Source of the DNA: Solirubrobacteraceae bacterium
Lineage (GTDB): Bacteria > Actinomycetota > Thermoleophilia > Solirubrobacterales > Solirubrobacteraceae
Assembly: GCA_016462245.1 (NCBI GenBank)
Contig: JAEMTR010000019.1
Location: forward strand, 1 to 14,150
Reading direction: 5' to 3'
DNA length: 14,150 bases
The translations under genes and the position numbers were made by a program. Shown here in pieces: positions 5,523 to 13,959 of the stretch (positions are counted from its first letter, which is position 1; each line of letters opens with the position of its first letter). A model generated the notes under the pieces. That model was not told the DNA's origin. It was given only the letters and a program-made list of their open reading frames with translations, and searched no databases.

Positions 5523-6128
5523 TCAGCCACCGCTTATTGCAGCGGCAGCGATCGTCAGTGCCTCGTCGCTAGCGATCTCACTGACGCCGGGGACGACAAC
5601 GGCTACTAGCAGCAGGCTTTCACTCTCCGCTGCCGCTGCCAGCGGCGGCTCTGGAGCGGAAAAGAGTTGGCACAGCGGCCGCTGCCCGTCGGCCAAGATC
5701 AGCGCGCCTGGTTCTAGCTCAGCATCTGTGACTAGTTCTCCGTGCTCGGCGCCACGAATGGTGATCGGCGGCGCAACCGCACCAGCTTCGAAGGCAACCA
5801 CGGGGACGGATGTTTCGAGCAGCGCCAGCAGCAGCCCGTCGCTGATCCGATCCTGCGGCAGATTGCCTCCGCTGAGCAAACGGCCGAGCACGGCCTGCTC
5901 AATCGGAGTTGGTTGCTGCTCGGGATCCAGCCCGACCTGCCGAAAGAAGCTGCGGTAAGCGGCAGGGACCTGCTGCTGGCGCAGCTCAAGCGCCTGACGA
6001 CCATTGAAGCGGCTCGCCAGCAGCGCCAGCCGCTCGCCAACGCCTGGGTCGCAGCGAGGATCGCTGCACTGGCAGCTAATCCAACCGGCGCGAAGGCCGG
6101 GGAACTCGGCTGCGAGCTCGCCGCTCAC
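5523..6128 (-). CDS. Stand-alone B3/4-domain protein (PheRS beta-like)
   Basis: A 201-aa protein whose middle and C-terminal parts fit the B3/4 fold (PF03483) of the phenylalanyl-tRNA synthetase beta chain, also found as free-standing proteins. Signature elements are AAYRSFFRQVGLDP (56-69), PTPIEQAVLGRLLSGGNLP (73-91), the ISDGLLLALLETSVPV strand region (94-109), GALILADGQRPLC (141-153) and LLLVAVVVPGV near 171-181. In PheRS this region edits mischarged tRNA; free-standing relatives are suspected of tRNA or amino-acid-related roles, mostly untested. The N-terminus has three cysteines (Cys19, Cys21, Cys26) in CQCSDPRC, which could bind metal. Start is GTG at 6128, one base after the upstream stop (6130-6132). 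Its place in an mce operon is unexpected and may reflect co-transcription only. Confidence 0.75.
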   Translation of the reverse strand: MSGELAAEFPGLRAGWISCQCSDPRCDPGVGERLALLASRFNGRQALELRQQQVPAAYRSFFRQVGLDPEQQPTPIEQAVLGRLLSGGNLPQDRISDGLLLALLETSVPVVAFEAGAVAPPITIRGAEHGELVTDAELEPGALILADGQRPLCQLFSAPEPPLAAAAESESLLLVAVVVPGVSEIASDEALTIAAAAISGG

Positions 6129-6129
6129 C

Positions 6130-6780
6130 TCAGCCCGATCCTTCGAGCGCGCGCAGCCGGGAATTCAGCTCAGCGCCGCTGACCTCGCCAACGCTGACGC
6201 CATCAACTACTCCCCCGGCCCTCAGGTAGACGATCTGAGGGCAGACCGCAACGCCATAGAGATTGGCGAGCGCGCCATCGCGATCCTCGGCCACAGGGAT
6301 CTTCCAGCCGTGATTGGCAACCAATCTTTGTGCTTCGGATCGTTCTCCAGCAATCACGACAGCTGCAACTCGCAGCTCTCGATACTTAGTCGCCGCGCGG
6401 ATCACCTGATCGAGCGTTTCAGCGCAGCGGCCCTGGCTGGAGTTGATGAAGACCAATGCGGCAGGATTGCCGCGCACTAGTTGGCAGGAGTTGAGGATCT
6501 CCGAGCCACGCAGGTCGCAGGCAGCTCGGCTCGTCCCACTGGCTCCATCGCGCTGGGTCACGTTGACGTCGCCCTCGAGCGTGGAATCGACTAGCGGCGC
6601 TGCAAACTGAACCATCGCCGTGCCGGCCACCGGCCCGGTCGACGAGCCACGCTCACCGGTCGCCGTGTTGTAGGTGACGTAAGCAACGAGCAGAAGCAGT
6701 GCGACGACGAGGAAGATGCCTGGAAGTCGCGTTTTGGCCTGCGCTGGCGGGCTCGGCGTTATCGGCGGCTGGCTGCTCAC
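6130..6780 (-). CDS. Membrane-anchored thioredoxin-fold protein with QxxC in place of CxxC
   Basis: From the GTG at 6780 the protein is 216 aa. One membrane span lies at about 19-37 (LPGIFLVVALLLLVAYVTY), a Thr/Gly-rich linker follows, then a TlpA/AhpC-like thioredoxin fold from about residue 85 to the end. The strand-turn-helix FINSSQGRCAETL lines up with the usual FWASWCGPCRAEM. The nucleophilic first cysteine is thus replaced by Gln and the second kept (Cys119). The cis-proline loop reads VCPQIVYL, with Cys180 before the proline. Two more cysteines, Cys88 and Cys99, precede the fold. The domain should face outside the membrane. The GTG overlaps the transporter stop by four bases (GTGA) and is preferred over a TTG at 6819. 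A classical CxxC disulfide exchange is ruled out; a monothiol, structural or altered redox role remains possible. Confidence 0.78.
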   Translation of the reverse strand: MSSQPPITPSPPAQAKTRLPGIFLVVALLLLVAYVTYNTATGERGSSTGPVAGTAMVQFAAPLVDSTLEGDVNVTQRDGASGTSRAACDLRGSEILNSCQLVRGNPAALVFINSSQGRCAETLDQVIRAATKYRELRVAAVVIAGERSEAQRLVANHGWKIPVAEDRDGALANLYGVAVCPQIVYLRAGGVVDGVSVGEVSGAELNSRLRALEGSG

Positions 6781-9404
6781 GAGGCCGATTTGCTCGGTGG
6801 TAGCTGGCGTTCGATCCAACCGAGGCGGCGGCGCAGCTCGCCTCGTTCAGCAAGCATCAGAACGGCCGGCAGGACGACCAGCACGCCGACCAGAGCGACG
6901 CCTAGGTCGATCACCGTCACAAGGCCGAAGTCGCGCAGCATGCGAATCTCGGAGAGCACAAGCACGGCGAAGCCAGCGATAGCCGTCGTTCCCGAAGCGG
7001 CTACCGCTGCTCCGGTCGAAGCGTAGGTTGCCCGGAGCGCCTCGGCCGGGCTGAGCCCGTCGTCGCGTTCACGGCGATAACGCTCGCTCAGCAAGACGCT
7101 GAACTCGGTTGCAATCGCGACCACGAGCGTGCCGAGCACGACCGAGAGTGGGTTCAGTGGAATTCGTGTGGCAAACAGAATCAGCGCCGACCAGCCGGTC
7201 GCCAGTGCAATCGGCACTAGTGGGATCAGCGCGCGGCGCCAGCTGCGGAAAGCCAGCAGCAGCACTAGGCCGACGGCAAGGAGGCTCGCCAGCAATGAAA
7301 GGCCGCGCCGCAGCGGCGACGCCAGTCGATCATTGGCCGCCGCCGTCAAAACCGGCAGCCCCGCTAAGCGCGCGCGAACGCCGGCCGGAGGATTCAGTTC
7401 GCTCTCCATCACGCGTAGCACCGCAAACTGGCGATCGAGGCTCATCAACCTAAGGCCAAAAGCTAGCGTCGCCGTTTTGCGGTCGGGGGCAATTACGTTC
7501 TGCGTTAGATAAGGAGGAACTGCGCCCAGCAGCGCGTCGACGCGCTGCTGTGAGGAGACCGAATCGGGCGTAGTGAACAGATCGGGCAGCGAGAAGGCCG
7601 GGCAGAGGTCGGAGCCGCGGCAGCCGCCTTGAGGGTCGTAGTTGAGTCGCTTTAGAACCCTCGATTGGTAATCGGTCATCCAGGCAACGACCGCAGGATC
7701 GGAAGCGTTCTGCGCTTCGACGACAACGTTTACCTCTCCCCCGACCCCACTGACCTTCTGTAGCTGCTGCAGATCACGCAGCGCTGGCAGCGACGAGGGA
7801 ACGAGCTTCTGAACGTCGGATTCAACCTTGGCCTGCGTGTCGAGCCCCCATCCGATCAGTGCGAAGGCGCCAGCGATAGCCAAAACGCGGCCCGGCTTTG
7901 TCGTCGTAATTCGCAATCCAGCGGCGTTCCAGCTGCGCGTGCGTGCCGCGACCGACCGCCAAACCGCGGTCGCGGTAATCAGCTCGCCGGCATCGTTCCA
8001 AGCCAGCCCGAAGCGGGCGACTGCGCGCGGCGGCGGCGAGCTGCGCCGCTCAAGCAGCGCCCTTACTGCCACGCCAAGAGTCAGAGCGCAGATCAACGCC
8101 AGCGAAATGCCAACGACTAGCAGCAGGCCGAAGTCGCGAATCATCGGCACCGGCGAGAGCACGAGGATTAGAAAGCCGGCGGCGGTGGCTGCCGCGGCGG
8201 CAAGAATCGTCGGCGCTCCGCGCGCCGCGACGGCAGTGACCGCACTGCCAAGCGGCGGACCCTGCTCGTCGAAGCGCGACTGCAGCTGAATCGCGTAATC
8301 GACGGCCAAGCCGATCAAGATTGGAACGATCGCAATCGAGGCCATCGTCAGCCCAATCCCGCTTAGCGCCATCACGCCAAAGGTCAAAGCTACCGAGACC
8401 AACGCAATTGCCAGCGGCAGCAGTCGCAGTCGCGAGCGGAAAACGATTCCCAGCACCAGTGCCATCACGATCACGGCCGCGATCAGCAAGATCAAGATCG
8501 ACTTGGAGATTGAATCACTCAGCTCGCCGATCAAGACCGGCGCTCCTGTCACCGCGTAGCTCCCGTCGGAGAGCGCCCACTGCTTCATCTCGGTCGCGGC
8601 GCGAATGTTGGCGATCGCTGCCTTGCGCTCAGCTTCGCTCAGATCGCTGCGCAACCGAACTTGAATTAGCGCCCCCTGCGAACTTGGGAAGATCGTCGCA
8701 AACCGTGCCTTGGGAGTTCCAGCGGCGCGCGTGCTGTCAAAAATTAAGCGGGCGAGAAACTGCGGATCGTTGAGCGCTGGAACTTTCGTCAGGCCGTAGC
8801 GCAGCGCCAGGCCGGCAAGCTGCTGAAAGTAAGCCGCATCGACCTTCTGGCGAGCCTTCGCTCGGGCAGCCTCAGCCGCCGCAGGGTCGGAGCTCTCGGC
8901 CAGCTCGGCGCGGTAGGCCTTGCGCCCGGCGATAGCGCTCTCGCTCTTTTGCGCGGCGGCAAAGCTGCGCAGTTGCTCGTTGATCTGACCGACCGCTTCG
9001 TTGATGAATGTGCCTGGACCAAAAACAACCTTCGCCGGTTTCGTCGCCGCCAAACGAGCGCATGGCCCAGACTTCCCACCTGGCGGCGCCGCACGATTAG
9101 ACGGATTACCGGCGAGGCAGCCCTCAAGGCCGAAGACGCGACCAAGATCCTCGCCAAGCGCGATCCGCACCGCGGGCTCGCGCACAACGACGTAGACGGC
9201 ATCGTCTCCGAAGCGCTGGTGCAGCAGCTCGGTCGCCGCGTAGCCGGGCGTTGAACGCCCAACCAGCGTCTCCGTCTCGGCGCTAGGTTCGAGCTTCAGC
9301 GCAAAGAAGGCACCGACTACGGCCAGCGCCAAGACAGCCAGCGAAACCGCAACCGGTCGCCGCGCAGCGAAGCCCATTACTGCCGCTAGCAGGCGAGTGA
9401 CCAT
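6777..9404 (-). CDS. MMPL/RND-family lipid transporter, 12 membrane spans
   Basis: An 875-aa protein with the RND/MMPL double-repeat layout. TM1 is at about 18-36, a large outer domain at 40-295, TM2-6 at about 301-447, TM7 at 505-521, a second outer domain at 525-695 and TM8-12 at 700-852. The halves mirror each other, for example MIRDFGLLLVVG (421-432) and RMLRDFGLVTVID (821-833). The proton-relay position in TM4 reads GLAVDYAIQL (Asp369-Tyr370); the matching site in TM10 reads ATEFSVLL (Glu767-Phe768) instead of a second Asp-Tyr. Each outer domain has a cysteine pair (Cys96/Cys115 and Cys595/Cys601). MMPL relatives export or shuttle lipids such as mycolates, and HpnN moves hopanoids. Lying 52 bp after an MCE gene, it probably works with the MCE conduit. 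Start is ATG at 9404 with only a weak GGCGG-like ribosome binding site. Confidence 0.88.
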   Translation of the reverse strand: MVTRLLAAVMGFAARRPVAVSLAVLALAVVGAFFALKLEPSAETETLVGRSTPGYAATELLHQRFGDDAVYVVVREPAVRIALGEDLGRVFGLEGCLAGNPSNRAAPPGGKSGPCARLAATKPAKVVFGPGTFINEAVGQINEQLRSFAAAQKSESAIAGRKAYRAELAESSDPAAAEAARAKARQKVDAAYFQQLAGLALRYGLTKVPALNDPQFLARLIFDSTRAAGTPKARFATIFPSSQGALIQVRLRSDLSEAERKAAIANIRAATEMKQWALSDGSYAVTGAPVLIGELSDSISKSILILLIAAVIVMALVLGIVFRSRLRLLPLAIALVSVALTFGVMALSGIGLTMASIAIVPILIGLAVDYAIQLQSRFDEQGPPLGSAVTAVAARGAPTILAAAAATAAGFLILVLSPVPMIRDFGLLLVVGISLALICALTLGVAVRALLERRSSPPPRAVARFGLAWNDAGELITATAVWRSVAARTRSWNAAGLRITTTKPGRVLAIAGAFALIGWGLDTQAKVESDVQKLVPSSLPALRDLQQLQKVSGVGGEVNVVVEAQNASDPAVVAWMTDYQSRVLKRLNYDPQGGCRGSDLCPAFSLPDLFTTPDSVSSQQRVDALLGAVPPYLTQNVIAPDRKTATLAFGLRLMSLDRQFAVLRVMESELNPPAGVRARLAGLPVLTAAANDRLASPLRRGLSLLASLLAVGLVLLLAFRSWRRALIPLVPIALATGWSALILFATRIPLNPLSVVLGTLVVAIATEFSVLLSERYRRERDDGLSPAEALRATYASTGAAVAASGTTAIAGFAVLVLSEIRMLRDFGLVTVIDLGVALVGVLVVLPAVLMLAERGELRRRLGWIERQLPPSKSAS

Positions 9405-9456
9405 TAAGCCAAATTACCGCCGCTAGCCAATTCCCGCGCCGAACGGGCGAAGCGGA

Positions 9457-10980
9457 TCAGGGGACGAGCTTCGGCGTCGTGACTCCCGCATTGACCTGCG
9501 GGAAGTAGAAGCCGCTGCCGAAGACTGGTCCCTGCAGTGGGCAGGCCGGGGCAGCAACGTTGGCAGGATCGCCGATCCCGTCGGGGCTGTTGACGTTGAA
9601 GGCGTAGCCGTTGACGCGCGCAGCGTAATCGGAGCCGAGCGCCGCCTCGGCGCTGGCCGAGAGCCCGGCCGTGATGCCGCTGGCACAAGGCGTCGTCTGG
9701 AAAACTGGCATGTTGGCGGTCGCGAGCTTGTCGAACGATCGCGGCAGCGGATAGGGGTTTGACCTGCTCGACTGAACCCGTTGTGGATACGAAGCCAGCG
9801 AGCGCGGGTTGAGCACGTTCGTGACGCGCAGATATCTAGCCGCCTTGCCATTGAGGTCGGTGCGCGCATTGGTTGCGGCGGCTGCGTTACCGACGAACGC
9901 CGTCAACTCATTCGGATATTGACCGACGTATTGGAAGAGCGGGTTGAGGTTCGCAGCAAGCGGGTCGATCGCTTGTAGCAGCGGTGGTGTCTGCGCGAGG
10001 AAGACGTCAGTTGCCGGCAGCCCCTTATTCGCGGCACTTATCGCAGGACCAAGGCCGATGAAAAGCTCGTTCAGTGCGGGCGCCGTGGCTTCGAGCGCGG
10101 CGGCTGTCGGGGCGAGCTGCTTGGCGACCGGCTGGAGCTGCGTGATCAGCGGGTTCGTCGTGTCGGCAAAGACGACAAGCCGATCCAGCGTCTCACGCGA
10201 TTCGCGCTGGAAGGTTGGAAGCGCGACGAAGGTGTCGGCGAGCTGCTGATTGGCCGCGGCTGTAGTTGAAAAGACGCGGTTGGAGTTGACGATCAAGCTG
10301 GCGAGCTGGTCGCCACGGGCGCTCAAGGCCGAGAACACGACGCCGGTGTCACGAACCAGGCCGCTCAATGCAAGCTGGTTGCGATTGAGCACCTTGGCCA
10401 AACTTGAGACCTGCTCTTCGAGTGGGGCGAGCTGCGCGAAAGCGTCGTTGAGATCGCGCCCTTGGCCGCTGCCGGTAATCGCCAGCTGCTGCTGCCAGGT
10501 ACCGAACGCCTCGCGCGTCTTCGGATCGAAGGCGCGGAAGATCTCGTCGAGCTCGACCGACGGCTTGATGTTGCCGCGCGGCAGCGTTCCATTGTCGGCT
10601 ACAAACGGGCCATCAGGGTTCCCTGGAGTCAGCTCGAGGTAAGTCTCGCCGAGCAACGACTTGGCGCGCAGCATCGCGCGCGAGTCGGTTGCCACCGGCG
10701 AGTACTGCGGCAGCATCTCAACCGTTACGTTCGAACTTCCGCTCTTCGGGTCGGTGACAATCGCCTTGACGGTTCCTACGCGCACGCCTGAAATGCGGAC
10801 ATCGGCCTGCTGGGCTAGTTGACCCGCCTCCTTGAATGGAACCGTAATCTGGTAGCCGTCGGGCCTCAGTGGCGTCGGGCCACCAAAGGCAACCCAGAGG
10901 AATACGAGCAGCCCGAAACAAGAGAGCGCGAACAGAACCATTGTCATGATGCGAGCGAAACTTGGCGCCTGTTTATTCAT
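9457..10980 (-). CDS. MCE-family (MlaD-domain) lipid-transport protein
   Basis: A 507-aa protein. A membrane anchor is at about 12-32, followed by one MlaD/MCE beta-barrel domain at about 42-119, recognised from the strand pattern VPFKEAGQLAQQADVRISGV and ending LLGETYLELTPG. Then comes a long helical region (about 142-375) with repeated hydrophobic heptad-like segments, as expected for the tube-forming part of Mce proteins. The C-terminal region is Asn/Pro-rich, with SNPYPLP (407-413) and two cysteines (Cys432, Cys480). MCE proteins assemble as hexamers that carry lipids or sterols between envelope layers and the YrbE permease. The ATG at 10980 overlaps the upstream stop by four bases. Cys21 sits in the anchor but the surrounding sequence is a poor lipobox. 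Which Mce letter (A-F) it matches cannot be assigned. Confidence 0.9.
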   Translation of the reverse strand: MNKQAPSFARIMTMVLFALSCFGLLVFLWVAFGGPTPLRPDGYQITVPFKEAGQLAQQADVRISGVRVGTVKAIVTDPKSGSSNVTVEMLPQYSPVATDSRAMLRAKSLLGETYLELTPGNPDGPFVADNGTLPRGNIKPSVELDEIFRAFDPKTREAFGTWQQQLAITGSGQGRDLNDAFAQLAPLEEQVSSLAKVLNRNQLALSGLVRDTGVVFSALSARGDQLASLIVNSNRVFSTTAAANQQLADTFVALPTFQRESRETLDRLVVFADTTNPLITQLQPVAKQLAPTAAALEATAPALNELFIGLGPAISAANKGLPATDVFLAQTPPLLQAIDPLAANLNPLFQYVGQYPNELTAFVGNAAAATNARTDLNGKAARYLRVTNVLNPRSLASYPQRVQSSRSNPYPLPRSFDKLATANMPVFQTTPCASGITAGLSASAEAALGSDYAARVNGYAFNVNSPDGIGDPANVAAPACPLQGPVFGSGFYFPQVNAGVTTPKLVP

Positions 10981-12464
10981 CGACTCTCACCACCCTTAGC
11001 CCCTGACCTTGCTGCTGGCGCCTGCGGGCGTTCTGTTGACTGCCCGGCATCGCTGACCGGGCCGGTCGGTGCGCCGGGAGTGTTCGCTCGCTGCTGCTCG
11101 AGCGAGCGGCGAGCAAGCTGCTTACCACGCGCCACCTGCGCTGAGGCAGCAGGCGCGGCGCAAACCTCGGCGACCTTCGGCGCGTTCAGCAGCTCGATCA
11201 GGGTTCCAAGCTCAGGGTTGCCCTTGCCGAGATCCTCATAGATCGTTAGCGCGTCGCAGGAGCTAAAGAGCGTGCCGCGGCGGATCGGGCCACCGGAGTC
11301 CTGCGCGCTCAGCATGTTGGCCGTCAGGTGGTTGCCCCAAGCCAACCAGTAGAGGTAACCCTCCTGCGCCCCCGGAGGGTTGTAGGCCAGCTCGTTGGTC
11401 AGAGTGTTGAGGACGGAGAAAGTTGTGTCGAGCTGCGGCGCCGTTGCGGCGAGATCGGCGGCGGCCGGCCTCAGCGCTGCAACCGTCGGCCCCGCCTCCG
11501 CGGTGAACGGGCGCAGTTGATCTTCAAGCACCGGCGTCGTCGCCTCGGCAAATAGCTGGAGCGACTCCAGCGAGGCGGCCGTGCCGACCGCGGTCGGCTG
11601 CAGCTTATTCAGCGCCGGCCCCATCTGACTAGTCAACGCATCGCTGTCAAGAACCGCCTTGTTGGTTGCGTCAAGCGCTCCCGGCAAGAGCGACAGCGTG
11701 GAGCGCAGGTTGCTCTGCTGGGTGGCGAAGACGGCGAAGACGTCGTTTGACGAACGGACCCAGCGAGCGAGCTGCGTATCGCGCGCGCCGAGCTCTTCGG
11801 TCAGAAGGCGGAAATTGCGAATTCCCTGCTTGATGTAGGCCTGACGGCGACCCATCTCTTCGCCAATCTGCGCCAAGTAGACGCTGATTGGGTCGAAGCG
11901 CTTGAGCGTCGCTGAAAGTTCTTTCGAATTGCCGCTAAGACCCTCGCCGCCGCCGTTCACGAGCAGCTGCAGGTATGCGCGGGTGTCGGCGTCGAGGCCG
12001 GCGAGGATTTCATCGGGATTGACATTCGGCCGCGTTCGCGCGACCGACAAGGTGCCGCCGCGAGCAATCTCGCCGGAGCTCGCTGAGCCTGGATTGAGCT
12101 CGATAACCATGTCGTTGAGCCCGGTCTTGGGGCGCAGCAGCGCGGTCGCATCTTTATAAATCCGGGCGTACTTCTCGCGGATCTTCATCTCAACTATTGC
12201 GGTGCCGTTCTTAAGCGTCACGCCACCGATCTCACCGATCGTCACGCCAGCAACGATCACCGTCTGACCTTGCCCCGGAGTGACCGCCTGCGCGGTCGAG
12301 AACTGGGCGTAGTAATCAACGAAGTCGCTGCCGACAATCGGAACCCAGGCTGGCAGGTAGAAGCGCTGGTTGGAGAGGATGTAGCCGCCGATCAGCACGG
12401 CCAGCAGAGCAATCACGCCGAGTGCGATGAAATCGCGGGTGTGTTTTAGGATCTCGCGTCTCAT
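10977..12464 (-). CDS. MCE-family (MlaD-domain) lipid-transport protein
   Basis: From the ATG at 12464 the protein is 495 aa and starts with a short basic cytoplasmic stretch (MRREILKHTRDF), the usual Mce N-terminus. A membrane span lies at about 12-30 and an MCE domain at about 49-125, with VIVAGVTIGEIGGV and GLNDMVIELNPG as its marker strands. A helical tube-like region covers about 150-360, and the tail is Ala/Pro/Gly-rich and probably disordered (440-495). The longer in-frame reading from 12533 adds 23 polar residues overlapping the previous gene and is unlikely; the ATG at 12464 begins four bases after that gene's stop (12469-12471). Cysteines are found only at 403 and 435, both after the tube region. 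Co-transcribed neighbours on both sides are MCE genes. Confidence 0.9.
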   Translation of the reverse strand: MRREILKHTRDFIALGVIALLAVLIGGYILSNQRFYLPAWVPIVGSDFVDYYAQFSTAQAVTPGQGQTVIVAGVTIGEIGGVTLKNGTAIVEMKIREKYARIYKDATALLRPKTGLNDMVIELNPGSASSGEIARGGTLSVARTRPNVNPDEILAGLDADTRAYLQLLVNGGGEGLSGNSKELSATLKRFDPISVYLAQIGEEMGRRQAYIKQGIRNFRLLTEELGARDTQLARWVRSSNDVFAVFATQQSNLRSTLSLLPGALDATNKAVLDSDALTSQMGPALNKLQPTAVGTAASLESLQLFAEATTPVLEDQLRPFTAEAGPTVAALRPAAADLAATAPQLDTTFSVLNTLTNELAYNPPGAQEGYLYWLAWGNHLTANMLSAQDSGGPIRRGTLFSSCDALTIYEDLGKGNPELGTLIELLNAPKVAEVCAAPAASAQVARGKQLARRSLEQQRANTPGAPTGPVSDAGQSTERPQAPAARSGAKGGESR

Positions 12465-12468
12465 CAGA

Positions 12469-13959
12469 TCAGTCAGCCGGCCCTGTCGGTGTGCCCGCGA
12501 TATCTGGCAGCGTCTGCTTTGAGCAGAGTTCATTTGGCTTGAACGGGATCGTCTGGCCGCTAGTCCAAGCCGGCTTAGTTCCCTGCGGAGCGCCGATGCT
12601 GTTGCCGTAGAGTGGTTCTTTGGCGTTGATGTTGCCGCCGGTGATCGTCACGGGGTTTGGCCCACCACCAGCCTGCAGCTCGATCATCTGCCCGTTTCCG
12701 TCGAAGGCCTGTGACTCTCCGTTGAAGCCAACGAGGGCGCTCCAGAATTCCTGCGAGTTCGACATGCCGGTCGTGAAAGCTCCGTCGGGAACGACGACGT
12801 CGCCGGTCGGGATCAAGACCTTGCTAACGCACTGCGAGAAGTTCAGCGTCTGAGTAAGCGTTGGGATCGTCGCTGCACTCAGCTCAGCCAGACTCTCGGT
12901 TGTTGGCTGCAGGTTGGCGGCCACACCACCCATCTCAGCTTCCGACACAAACGGAGTCGCCTGCGCGATCCACGGGGTCACAGCGTCGATCGTTGGCTGC
13001 GTCTGCTCTACGCCAGGCACAAAGTCAACCGAGAACTGAGCGAGGCTCGGCAGTGCCTCATTGAGCGAACCGAGGCTGGCATAAGCGTTTTTGACGGTCG
13101 GGCCGAGCAGCGCTATTGACTCGCGAACAGCGTCCTGCTCCGAGGCGATCGCCTCCATCGTCGTGTTGAAGTTGACTACGAGGTCACCGAGCTGGGCTTC
13201 GCTACCAACAAGCTTCGTCGAGGTAGCCGCAAGGCCACGAACTAGGCCTGGCAGATCATCCGGTTCGACGCCCTGGAGGGCCTGGTTGACGAGCGCGCTG
13301 TTCTTCAGCGCCGGTTCGGAATACTTGAGCGAATTGTTCAGCGCTTCGGCCGCCGTCTTCCCTTGCGTCAGTGGCGGCTGCTCGGCATTCTCAGCCGCCG
13401 TTGGCTCAGCGGTCAGGCCGGCGCCTAGCTCAATCAGCAGCACCTGAAGGTTCCTTCGCGTGCTCTTCTGAAGCGAGGTAAGAACTTGGTCAAGTTGAAC
13501 CGGAATTGCCGTCTGACCGGCCGGAATCGTGTCACCTTCGGCGATCGTCGGCGCCTGCGGCGTCCCCGGCTTGAGGTCGACGAAGAAGTTCCCTTCAAGG
13601 AAGATTCGCGGCCTAATCTTCAGCTCCGCATCCTTGTGGATTGGGAGCCCCCTGTCCTGCATTTCCATCGTCACGATCGCATTATTGGTGCCTTCTTGAC
13701 CTTCAACTTTGACGACCTTGCCGACGTTGACTCCAGCGATTCTGACCGGAGAGCTGAGCCGGATCGAATTGGCCGAGCTAAAGACGGCCTGGAACTGGAA
13801 CGGCTGACTGAACGGGTTGTTCTTCGCGAAGCCGAAGTAGCAGATAAGTCCAATCACAACAATTGCGATTAGCGCGACCGTGATTGGATTGGCGCCGGTG
13901 CGATCCTTGCGCAGCACAGTCGGGCGATCACCCTTGTCTTTACGACCGAACGAGGCCAT
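12469..13959 (-). CDS. MCE-family (MlaD-domain) lipid-transport protein
   Basis: A 496-aa protein with a basic cytoplasmic head (MASFGRKDKGDR...RKDR), a membrane span at about 26-45 and an MCE domain at about 53-131. The domain shows FQAVFSSANSIRLSSPVRI, VNVGKV and FLEGNFFVDLKPG, the strongest MlaD signature in the window. A helical region spans about 150-370, followed by a Gly/Asn-rich C-terminus with Cys377 and Cys479. The ATG at 13957-13959 overlaps the TAA of the preceding gene by one base (TAATG), indicating coupled translation. It would be one subunit type of a hetero-oligomeric MCE assembly. Confidence 0.9.
   Translation of the reverse strand: MASFGRKDKGDRPTVLRKDRTGANPITVALIAIVVIGLICYFGFAKNNPFSQPFQFQAVFSSANSIRLSSPVRIAGVNVGKVVKVEGQEGTNNAIVTMEMQDRGLPIHKDAELKIRPRIFLEGNFFVDLKPGTPQAPTIAEGDTIPAGQTAIPVQLDQVLTSLQKSTRRNLQVLLIELGAGLTAEPTAAENAEQPPLTQGKTAAEALNNSLKYSEPALKNSALVNQALQGVEPDDLPGLVRGLAATSTKLVGSEAQLGDLVVNFNTTMEAIASEQDAVRESIALLGPTVKNAYASLGSLNEALPSLAQFSVDFVPGVEQTQPTIDAVTPWIAQATPFVSEAEMGGVAANLQPTTESLAELSAATIPTLTQTLNFSQCVSKVLIPTGDVVVPDGAFTTGMSNSQEFWSALVGFNGESQAFDGNGQMIELQAGGGPNPVTITGGNINAKEPLYGNSIGAPQGTKPAWTSGQTIPFKPNELCSKQTLPDIAGTPTGPAD

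Noticed and set aside
9405..9456. 52-bp gap before the MMPL gene as a possible internal promoter or terminator
   Set aside because: No convincing -35/-10 pair and no stem followed by a T run on the minus strand.
10915..10924. Lipobox-like Cys21 (FALSC) in the MCE protein at 9457-10980
   Set aside because: Position -3 is Ala and position -2 is Leu, not the usual lipobox order, and the cysteine sits in the middle of a continuous hydrophobic span, so a plain membrane anchor is more likely.
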